Assembly: GCA_003219225.1 (NCBI GenBank)
Contig: QHPZ01000052.1
Span: forward strand, 1-5,529
Reading direction: 5' to 3'
Source of the DNA: Verrucomicrobiota bacterium
GTDB lineage: Bacteria; Verrucomicrobiota; Verrucomicrobiia; Chthoniobacterales; UBA10450
DNA: 5,529 nucleotides
Shown piece by piece: positions 1 to 5,529 of the stretch. The position numbers and the translations under genes are program-made. A model generated the notes under the pieces. That model searched no databases. It saw nothing but the letters and a program-made list of their open reading frames with translations, and was not told where the DNA came from. Every line of letters begins with the position of its first letter. Within the stretch, counting starts at the first letter, position 1.

Positions 1-982
1 GCGTCGCTGTCTGGCCATCGTAAAGATAAGTTATGGATTTACTATCGTTGAAAACTTTTTGATAAACGCGGCCCTGCAAATCTCGATTGAATGTTGTGAT
101 CTCTGGGGGAGTGCTTGGATCGCTGATCGTCGCCAGTTGGCCGCAGCTGCACCAGCCGAACGTCGTCGTCCGGTTTTGCGGATCGGTGATCTTGGTCAAG
201 TGCCGATTGGCGTCGTATTCGCGATACGTCCAGAGGCCGCGCCGATCTTTGCTCGCTCCGAGATCCAGCATCATGACCTGAGTATCGACGCCGTTGACAT
301 ACTTTGTGTACTTGAGTTGTGTTGTCGTTGCGTCTGGGTACGTCATCAGAGTGGGTCGGTCTAGATTGTCGTAGTCTGTAGTGACCGTGTACGCGTCAGC
401 TTCGTTGGTGACCGTACGAACGCGGTTTGCGCTGTCGTAGGTGAACGACGTAACCACTGACGCACTGTTGAACGGCGGGCTCGTGATTGAGGTGAGATAG
501 CCAATCGGATGTGCAGTCGTGCCGTCGCCATAGCTGTAGGTCGTGATCTCGTGTTTGGCGTTCTCACGCGTGAGGATTTGGCCGTATGTGTTGTAGGTGA
601 ACGTGGTCGGCTGGCCAGCCGCATCGGTGCTCGTCAACGGCTCATGCAGCGAGTTGTATGTGTAGCTTGCAACTATATCTGCCAGCGCACCGAAGGGGTC
701 AGTGCTCGCGCCCGCTGGATTTTCTTGGTAGGCGGTCAGCAGATCGATATTGTTCGTGTCGTAGCGATAAGTTGTAACTCGCAGGCGCGGGTCGGTTGCC
801 TTTGTGAGTTTCCCAATGCTGTTGTACTCGTAAAGCGACGATTGCGTGGAGCCGTCCCCCAAAATGCGTGCGACTTGGCTTGGATTGCCACTTGAGCCGG
901 CGTGATTCGTGTCGGACTGACCGACATAGGCGTACCACATTCGGTTCTCCAGTGGCGCCTTCTCACTCGTGGCAATTCCTGA
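1..982 (-). pseudogene. RHS/YD-repeat protein, continuation in shifted frame, runs off the left edge
   Basis: This minus-strand frame is open from about 982 to base 1 (about 327 codons, no stop) and has no start of its own. It reads SGIATSEKAPLENRMWYAY at the beginning, which in RHS proteins of this style follows the NTFYWDKK segment found at the end of the preceding frame. It then gives many YD-type repeats, for example YEYNSIGKLTKATDP, YTYNSLHEPLTSTDAAGQ, FTYNTYGQILTREN, FTYDSANRVRTVTNEAD, DYDNLDRPTLMTYPD, and a WCSCGQLATISDP element followed by RDLQGRVYQ. It is the same gene as the signal-peptide ORF upstream, separated by a one-base frame change near 980-990. It could be a true pseudogene, programmed +1 frameshifting (no slippery motif seen), or an assembly error. 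The C-terminal core and any toxin tip lie beyond the left edge. Confidence 0.82.
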
Positions 983-2408
983 AGCCGTTCTGTGGCGTGA
1001 ACATCTCGATTGACTTCTTGTCCCAGTAAAACGTGTTGGCCACAGCGAGGCCGGAGTTAGTCATACCAGCGGGCGCGACTGTTTCACTGTCGCCGATCCC
1101 CGGCGCATTATCGCGAAACTCAACCCGCTCCTTGCCCGTCAACGGATCCGTTATTTCGATCCACTTGTTCGTCCCGGTCTGGCCCGTCGCGAACGTGGTT
1201 GTTCCGTACGGCGTGGTCAGGGAATCGATAAAATTGCTGCCGCTGGCGTAATGGAATTGCGACTGAATCCCGACTGGATCGGTGATGGTCGTCAGCTTGC
1301 CATCGGGGTAGCTGAAGGTCGCGAAGCGGCCAAAGGGGTCAGTCACTTTCGTGATCTTTAGTGGATCGTCGTTTTCGTATGAAATGGTCGTCGGCGGATT
1401 GAGTCCATCACTTAGTGTTTTGATGCGGAAAGAGCCGTCGTAGCCAATCGTGACCGCATTGCCCGCCGGATCGACAACTTGCGTCATGAAAATCTTTCGC
1501 GGGTAGTACAGCGCGCCATCGGCCAAGGCAAAGATCTGTTTCGCCCCATCCGGCAGACGCCTTTCGTAGCTGGTTGAGCTGGTGCGCATCAACAGAGCGT
1601 GGCTCTGAGGGTCGGCCAAATAACTCTGTGATCCGGAGTCAAATCCAGAATAGATCTCTGCGCCGCCGCCGGCGACGTACACCGAAGCCCTCGCCGACGA
1701 AATGTTTGGGTCATCAACTACGTACGACAGCCAATTAAACGTCCATTTCGGCCCTAGATTGGAAAACGTGAACGTCTGCGGCTGTTGATTATCGCGCTGA
1801 TTATAGGTGACGGTGAACTCAACGACGGTTCCTCGTGGCGGCGTGTATCCCACTGGCGTGTCTTCAATATTGAGACTAGCCAACATCGAGTGGGCGCTGT
1901 AATGCGCCATTCCATGACACTTTTGATCGCCGCCATTCTTTCTGTCCCACGGCTTCGTGTACGGAGGCGTCGTGACCTTGACCGTCATTGGAACTACGAG
2001 CTCAGTCCAGCCATGCGGGCAATAAGGTAGAAAACCAACATAAACGATGGACGATGAGCCAAGCACCTTCAGATCGGGCGCCGTTACAACAGATAGACCA
2101 TTCAACGTTGTCGACGCATGATAAACCGAGGGAAAGTTCGTGACTGGAGTAGCGACAGCCGTTCCGTCCTCACCTGATGCTGTAAAACGATAGGCGTAGC
2201 TCTGCCCGCACTGAGACTCGATCACGGGATCACACCCGATTACAACATCGTAAGCCGTGCCGGAAATCAGACCCGCGTAGGTGACGTTAACGCTGTACAA
2301 CTTGGCAACGTCTTCTCCGTCACAATACGTAGCGATATCTGTCGGAGTCTGTGCCACCGCCGCGCCGTACCACATGATCTGCACGAGCAGCAAGGCGAGC
2401 AACTTCAT
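963..2408 (-). CDS. RHS/YD-repeat protein, secreted, N-terminal part (frame ends early at a frameshift)
   Basis: This is the N-terminal part of a large RHS/YD-repeat surface or secreted protein. From the ATG at 2408 the protein begins MKLLALLLVQ and continues through a hydrophobic stretch to an A-V-A site just before QTPTD, a good short signal peptide with cleavage about residue 19. About 170 residues of unrecognised Cys-containing sequence follow. Then comes the typical RHS entry region (TVTYNQR, FSNLGPKWTFNWLSYV) and repeats with D-P-x-G turns (VVDPAGNAVTIGYD, VTDPFGRFATFSYPDG, ITDPVGIQSQFHY). The frame is also open upstream to an ATG at 2450 and a GTG at 2513; none of the three has a convincing ribosome site, so 2408 was chosen for the signal peptide. 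After NTFYWDKK the frame degenerates and stops at 963-965, while the family sequence resumes one frame over. The exact ligand or toxin role cannot be told, because the C-terminus is outside the window. Confidence 0.85.
   Translation of the reverse strand: MKLLALLLVQIMWYGAAVAQTPTDIATYCDGEDVAKLYSVNVTYAGLISGTAYDVVIGCDPVIESQCGQSYAYRFTASGEDGTAVATPVTNFPSVYHASTTLNGLSVVTAPDLKVLGSSSIVYVGFLPYCPHGWTELVVPMTVKVTTPPYTKPWDRKNGGDQKCHGMAHYSAHSMLASLNIEDTPVGYTPPRGTVVEFTVTYNQRDNQQPQTFTFSNLGPKWTFNWLSYVVDDPNISSARASVYVAGGGAEIYSGFDSGSQSYLADPQSHALLMRTSSTSYERRLPDGAKQIFALADGALYYPRKIFMTQVVDPAGNAVTIGYDGSFRIKTLSDGLNPPTTISYENDDPLKITKVTDPFGRFATFSYPDGKLTTITDPVGIQSQFHYASGSNFIDSLTTPYGTTTFATGQTGTNKWIEITDPLTGKERVEFRDNAPGIGDSETVAPAGMTNSGLAVANTFYWDKKSIEMFTPQNGFRNCHE
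980..990 (-). other. Frameshift junction within the RHS gene
   Basis: On the minus strand the upstream frame reads NTFYWDKKSIEMFTPQNG and then FRNCHE-stop. Moving one base forward gives SGIATSEKAPLENRMW directly. The change of frame must therefore lie close to the bases encoding NG/SG. From memory of related RHS proteins, the segment between the YWDKK and PLENR motifs is usually about 20 residues longer (it normally contains a DYTKA..HW-like stretch). The lesion may thus be a deletion that is not a multiple of three rather than a one-base insertion. Confidence 0.7.
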
Positions 2409-2572
2409 TGGTTGAGGCGATAAGGCTTTTCGGCTGAGATACGCTTTCATTTGCTTCGCATTGCAACCGAGACAGCTTTGCGCACGCAACTGAAACAGTT
2501 GCGAGTTGTTCACAGCAATTCACAGGACGCCTCAGGGTGCCGATCCCCCAAAAATTTTCTGGAATCTCGATC

Positions 2573-2597
2573 CGTAAATCGCGGAGAATTATTTACG
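2573..2597. promoter_or_regulatory. Inverted repeat in the divergent intergenic region, possible operator
   Basis: The arms CGTAAAT (2573-2579) and ATTTACG (2591-2597) are perfect inverted copies separated by 11 bases, so their centres are 18 bases apart. The site lies in an AT-richer patch (with AAAATTTT at 2551-2558) between the minus-strand RHS gene and the plus-strand winged-helix gene. The layout suits a dimeric regulator, plausibly the adjacent winged-helix protein, but this is inference. No clear -35/-10 pair could be assigned. If the winged-helix gene actually starts at the GTG at 2537, the repeat would fall inside coding sequence. Confidence 0.3.
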
Positions 2598-2635
2598 TGA
2601 GGACCGGCTCTCGTGGGCGACCGAGACGCGCAGTC

Positions 2636-2938
2636 ATGAAAGGTGGGCGGCGCTCGGAACGTATGAATCACGTGCGCTTGCCATCGCGGCTATCCCTGGC
2701 AAAGCGACGCAATATTGCGCTCTTGTCTTTGCTCCGCGCGATTGCGCGCGAGAGCCGAACGCGCAAGCTGCAGAAGTTCCATTCGATTCGCGAAGTTGCC
2801 AATCATTTCCAGGTTTCACCGACAGCGGTAGCCCGCATTTTCGAACAGTTGAAGGGAGAGGGGCTGCTCAGCGCCAGTTGGGGATCGCGCACGATGATTG
2901 CCGGCGCAAAGCGCAGGCCGCGCGCTGCTGGCAAGTAA
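2636..2938 (+). CDS. Small winged helix-turn-helix (GntR-type) DNA-binding protein
   Basis: The predicted protein is a short (about 100 residues) basic protein with a GntR-like winged helix. The segment FHSIREVANHFQVSPTAVAR forms the helix-turn-helix, followed by IFEQLKGEGLLSASWGSRT as the recognition-helix end and wing. An N-terminal helix (LAKRRNIALLSLLRAIARES) precedes it and a basic tail (AKRRPRAAGK) ends it. GntR-type regulators normally carry a C-terminal effector or ligand domain after the wing; here only about 15 residues follow, so it is either a stand-alone DNA-binding module or a truncated regulator. Start choice is uncertain. ATG codons at 2636 and 2663 have weak ribosome sites. 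A GTG at 2537 has AGGA nine bases upstream but adds a low-complexity basic leader and would sit only 23 bases from the farthest possible RHS start. It is transcribed towards the ClpX-like gene, divergent from the RHS gene. Confidence 0.72.
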   Translation: MKGGRRSERMNHVRLPSRLSLAKRRNIALLSLLRAIARESRTRKLQKFHSIREVANHFQVSPTAVARIFEQLKGEGLLSASWGSRTMIAGAKRRPRAAGK

Positions 2939-2965
2939 GCGACGGCCGCGCTGCCGTTTGCGCTG

Positions 2966-2992
2966 CGCCGCAGGCCAATCGGGGCCGCGGCG
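2966..2992 (+). terminator. GC-rich hairpin between the regulator and the ClpX-like gene
   Basis: Bases 2966-2976 and 2983-2992 can pair into a ten-base-pair all G/C stem with one bulged A (2972) and the six-base loop AATCGG. Only a short TTT (2993-2996 region) follows, so it is a poor intrinsic terminator. It could be a weak terminator or attenuator after the winged-helix gene, or simply a by-product of GC-rich sequence. It lies 44 bases before the assigned start of the ATPase gene. Confidence 0.28.
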
Positions 2993-3035
2993 GTTTACAG
3001 GGCGACTCACGGTGGTAGATTCCGCCCCGACCGCA

Positions 3036-4640
3036 ATGGAACAGAATCCACCATCGTTTCCGTCGCCGGAAGAGTTGAAGACGAAGATCACGGAGTTCAT
3101 GAAAGAGAACTTCGGGGATCGCGTTTCGGTCGCGACTTTTCCTGCGCCGGAACCGGCCGCATCGGCGGGCGAGGAGGAAAAGCCGGAGAAGATCGACAAT
3201 CAGGAGTTCGAGTTCAAATTTCTGCCGCGCGATATCAAGGCGCACCTCGACCGGTTCGTGATCAAACAGGAGGAGGCGAAGAAGGTATTGGCGATCGCGG
3301 TGTGCGATCATTACAACCACGCCAAATATTTGCGTCAGCTGGAGAAGGAAGACGCCAAGCGCGCCGAGCAGCTCGAATACACAAAGCAAAACGTGATTTT
3401 GGTCGGGCCGACCGGCGTTGGGAAAACCTACCTCATCAAGCACATCGCCGACTTGATCAAGGTGCCGTTTGTCAAAGCCGACGCGACCAAGTTCAGCGAG
3501 ACCGGTTACGTCGGCGGCGACGTCGAGGACCTGGTGCGCGAGCTGGTGCACAAGGCCGACGGCGACGTGAACCTGGCGCAGTTCGGCATCATTTACATCG
3601 ACGAGATCGATAAGATCGCCGCGGCCGGCAATTTGATCGGACGCGACGTAAGCGGGCGCGGCGTGCAGACCACGTTGCTCAAGCTGATGGAGGAAACCGA
3701 AGTGCCGGTGCGGAGCATGAATGATATCCAGGCGCAGCTCCAGGCCGCGTTCGAGTTTCAGCGCAAGGGCAAAGCCAGACGCGACACGATTAACACGCGC
3801 CACATTCTGTTCGTCGTGAGCGGCGCGTTCGAGAAATTGAAAGAGCAGGTCGCGCGACGCGTGCGCCAGGGGCAGATCGGGTTCAGCGCCGAGCCGATCC
3901 AGGTGATGGACAACGAATTGTTCCAGCACGTCACGACCCAGGATTTTGTCGAGTACGGTTTCGAGCCGGAATTCATCGGGCGACTGCCCGTGCGGGTTGT
4001 CTGCGAAGAGCTCGACGCCGGCGATCTGTTCAAGATCATGAAATATTCCGAGGGCAGTTTGCTCCGCCAGTACGAGCTCGCATTTCGCGCCTATGGAATC
4101 GAGATCAGCTTCGAAGACGAAGCGCTGCGGCTGCTTGCCGAATCGGCCGCGAAAGAAAAAACCGGCGCGCGCGGCTTGCTCACGGTGTTCGAGCGACTGT
4201 TCCGCGATTACAAATATTATTTGGCCGGCTCAGGGGTAAGCCAGTTGCGGGTGACTATCGATCTTGTGCGCGAGCCGCAGCGCGTGCTCGAGCGCTTAAT
4301 GGCCGAAGGTCACAAAGAGGAAACCAAAGCGCTGGAGGCGGACGCGCGGCAGTTCGCTGAGAGTTTCCGGCGCGAACACGGGATCGAGTTGATCTTTGAG
4401 GAATCGGCGATCCAGCGTCTGACCGAGCGCGCCCAGGCCGAGCGCATGACGATCGCGGAACTTTGTGCGCATTTGTTCAAGGACTTCCAATTCGGTCTCG
4501 GGCTGATTCAAAAAAATACCGGCCGGACAAAATTCGTGCTCGATCGCGCGGCCGTGGACGCGCCGGACAAATTTTTGAGCGAGCTGGTCGTGCAATCGTA
4601 TTATCCGATCGCTTCGGCGGCGTCTGCGACCCGGAGCTAA
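3036..4640 (+). CDS. ClpX-like AAA+ ATPase with no zinc-binding domain and an apparent second C-terminal small domain
   Basis: This is a 534-residue cytoplasmic ATPase related to ClpX, the unfoldase that feeds proteins to ClpP. Residues 1-60 are a short acidic/Pro-rich leader without the CxxC zinc-binding domain of ClpX. Family sequence begins at LPRDIKAHLDRFVIKQEEAK (63-82). Seen motifs are Walker A GPTGVGKT (124-131), pore loop GYVG (157-160), Walker B IIYIDEID (185-192), an IGF tripeptide (281-283) where ClpX docks ClpP, arginine finger in EFIGR (R316), and sensor-2 TGAR (376-379). The second pore loop is longer and lacks the RKH motif. Residues about 348-421 form the usual small domain. 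About 446-516 look like a second, diverged copy (HGIELIFEESAIQRL against YGIEISFEDEALRLL). The ATG at 3036 is chosen; a GTG at 3012 with AGGG nine bases upstream is an alternative. It is called a ClpX paralogue, not clpX itself. The cyclase-like gene follows 8 bases later. Confidence 0.88.
   Translation: MEQNPPSFPSPEELKTKITEFMKENFGDRVSVATFPAPEPAASAGEEEKPEKIDNQEFEFKFLPRDIKAHLDRFVIKQEEAKKVLAIAVCDHYNHAKYLRQLEKEDAKRAEQLEYTKQNVILVGPTGVGKTYLIKHIADLIKVPFVKADATKFSETGYVGGDVEDLVRELVHKADGDVNLAQFGIIYIDEIDKIAAAGNLIGRDVSGRGVQTTLLKLMEETEVPVRSMNDIQAQLQAAFEFQRKGKARRDTINTRHILFVVSGAFEKLKEQVARRVRQGQIGFSAEPIQVMDNELFQHVTTQDFVEYGFEPEFIGRLPVRVVCEELDAGDLFKIMKYSEGSLLRQYELAFRAYGIEISFEDEALRLLAESAAKEKTGARGLLTVFERLFRDYKYYLAGSGVSQLRVTIDLVREPQRVLERLMAEGHKEETKALEADARQFAESFRREHGIELIFEESAIQRLTERAQAERMTIAELCAHLFKDFQFGLGLIQKNTGRTKFVLDRAAVDAPDKFLSELVVQSYYPIASAASATRS
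4632..4636 (+). promoter_or_regulatory. Probable ribosome binding site of the cyclase-like gene, inside the ATPase gene end
   Basis: A CGGAG stretch lies within the last codons of the ATPase gene, about 12 bases before the ATG at 4649. The spacing is slightly long. With only 8 bases between the ATPase stop and the next ATG, translational coupling is likely. Confidence 0.4.
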
Positions 4641-4648
4641 TCGTCCCC

Positions 4649-5529
4649 ATGAAGCGCCCGCTTATCGCTACGCTTATCATTGGTTTGCTGGTCGCAACGA
4701 GCATCGTCGCTCTGCACGCGAGCGGGATATTGCGGCCGGTCGGCCGCCTGGTTGCAGATTTCATTTCGCGCGAGGCCAGGATCAACCGAGTGGCGATTGA
4801 TTTCTGGCAGTATTTGCTCGTGGTTGTTTTCTCGTTCGGCGTCGCAGCGTTTACCTTGACCAGTGCGCGCCGGGCGCGCTCGATCTGGCTGGCGGCGTCG
4901 CTGTTGATCGAGCTGGTGGCGCTCACGTGGGTTTGCTCACTTTACGGCGTCCTATTTCAGCCGCTGCCGGCGATTCTGACGGTTGTGCTGGCGGTGGTTG
5001 TTGCTGAAGCGACGGTCACATTCACAACGCGCACTCGGGCCGGTTTGGCGCGTTCATTGTTCGCCGGGCGGTTGTCGAAGGAACAAATCCATCGGGCCAT
5101 TGCCGGAGAGATCCCGGTCGAAACCGAAGCGCGCACCTGTGAGGCGACGGTGGTGGTTTGCGATATCGCGAACAAATACGATCTGGTCGACGATGCCGAG
5201 CCAGGCGCATTTGCCCAATCGGCGCAAAAGTTCCTTCGCCACACGACCGAGCTCTTTCTCAAAGCCGGCGGCTATATCGCCGCCGCGGACGGCGAAGGTG
5301 TCGTCGCGATTTTCGGTTTTCCCGATGTCGATGCCGAGCACGCGAACAAAGCGGTGCGCGTCGGGCTCGAGCTGGTGCAGGCGTTTCGCGAATCGCGCCA
5401 GAAAAATGATGGCGACCACTTCGGCAACTGCGATGTGCACCTTGGCGTTAGTTCCGGCATGATGATCGTGGCGCCGTTAAAAGACGGGCAATGGCCGGGT
5501 CTCTTTACCGCGGGTGAGCCAGTCGAGCT
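4649..5529 (+). CDS. Membrane protein with class III nucleotide-cyclase homology domain (partial, runs off the right edge)
   Basis: The frame is open from the ATG at 4649 to the window end (293 residues seen). Four hydrophobic segments are visible at about 5-25, 52-72, 79-99 and 105-125, followed by a short linker and a class III adenylate/guanylate cyclase fold from about 165. The domain shows EATVVVCDIAN (first metal Asp at 172), the helix FLRHTTELFLKAGGYIAAADGEGVVAIFGFP, AEHANKAVRVGLELVQAF, and HLGVSSGMMIVAPL leading to LFTAGEPVE. The one-plus-three arrangement of membrane spans resembles CHASE2-type cyclases, but only about 26 residues separate spans 1 and 2, so there is no room for a CHASE2 sensor domain. 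The position of the second metal Asp (GD in typical members) is Glu216. The usual substrate-selecting Lys is Ala, and the GDxVN motif reads GEPVE. Catalysis is therefore doubtful. It sits 8 bases after the ClpX-like gene, in the same operon. Confidence 0.8.
   Translation, partial: MKRPLIATLIIGLLVATSIVALHASGILRPVGRLVADFISREARINRVAIDFWQYLLVVVFSFGVAAFTLTSARRARSIWLAASLLIELVALTWVCSLYGVLFQPLPAILTVVLAVVVAEATVTFTTRTRAGLARSLFAGRLSKEQIHRAIAGEIPVETEARTCEATVVVCDIANKYDLVDDAEPGAFAQSAQKFLRHTTELFLKAGGYIAAADGEGVVAIFGFPDVDAEHANKAVRVGLELVQAFRESRQKNDGDHFGNCDVHLGVSSGMMIVAPLKDGQWPGLFTAGEPVE

Noticed and set aside
59..895. Plus-strand open frames of 100-128 codons in the left region
   Set aside because: They lie opposite a continuous minus-strand YD-repeat frame, and their translations show no family features.
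2898..3035. N-terminal extension of the ATPase to position 2898, overlapping the winged-helix gene
   Set aside because: The extra 46 residues are Arg/Cys-rich and unlike any ClpX N-domain, and would overlap the preceding gene by 41 bases. Starts at 3036 or 3012 are more natural.
2868..3929. Long open frame (353 codons) on the minus strand opposite the ATPase gene
   Set aside because: It is rich in Arg, Leu and His, with no recognisable domain. It is the usual antisense shadow of a GC-rich coding frame; the plus strand carries clear AAA+ motifs throughout.
3036..4640. Calling the ATPase clpX or hslU
   Set aside because: It has no zinc-binding domain, an altered second pore loop and a duplicated tail, so it is not orthodox clpX. 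HslU has an inserted I-domain after Walker B's neighbourhood that is not seen here, and the IGF and GYVG motifs fit the ClpX side.
4477..4926. Minus-strand open frame across the ATPase-cyclase junction
   Set aside because: Low-complexity shadow sequence opposite two well-supported plus-strand genes.
4983..5462. Plus-strand open frame of 159 codons inside the cyclase-like gene
   Set aside because: The Arg/Ser-rich translation has no motifs. The overlapping frame from 4649 encodes a coherent membrane plus cyclase domain.

Overview
The window looks like a piece of a soil-type Verrucomicrobia genome (Chthoniobacterales-like). This rests on recognising the style of the RHS/YD-repeat protein and the overall gene texture, with genes that mostly lack strong Shine-Dalgarno sites. 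It is an inference; no search was run. No rRNA, tRNA, CRISPR array or insertion sequence was seen.

Layout. The left 2.4 kb is one minus-strand gene for a secreted RHS/YD-repeat protein. It starts near 2408, carries a signal peptide and the typical RHS N-terminal region, and runs into a stop at 963-965. The following minus-strand stretch from about 982 down to base 1 is open without interruption, in a reading frame one base away, and clearly continues the same protein. The gene as read is therefore frameshifted, probably with a small deletion, and it also leaves the window on the left. A divergent intergenic region (about 2410-2635) with a 7-bp inverted repeat separates it from the plus-strand genes.

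On the plus strand there are three genes. First comes a small basic winged-helix (GntR-type) DNA-binding protein (about 2636-2938). Next is a 534-residue ClpX-like AAA+ ATPase (3036-4640). Last is a membrane protein with a class III nucleotide-cyclase homology domain (4649 to beyond the right edge). The last two are 8 bases apart and almost certainly co-transcribed.

The most interesting part is the ATPase-cyclase pair. The ATPase keeps the ClpX Walker motifs, GYVG pore loop, IGF (ClpP-docking) loop, arginine finger and sensor-2. It lacks the N-terminal zinc-binding domain, has a remodelled second pore loop, and appears to carry a second, degenerate copy of the C-terminal small domain. The neighbouring cyclase-like domain has substitutions at several catalytic positions, which suggests a binding or regulatory role rather than ordinary cAMP/cGMP synthesis. 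Together they may form a membrane-linked, nucleotide-sensing unfoldase system, but that functional link is a hypothesis.
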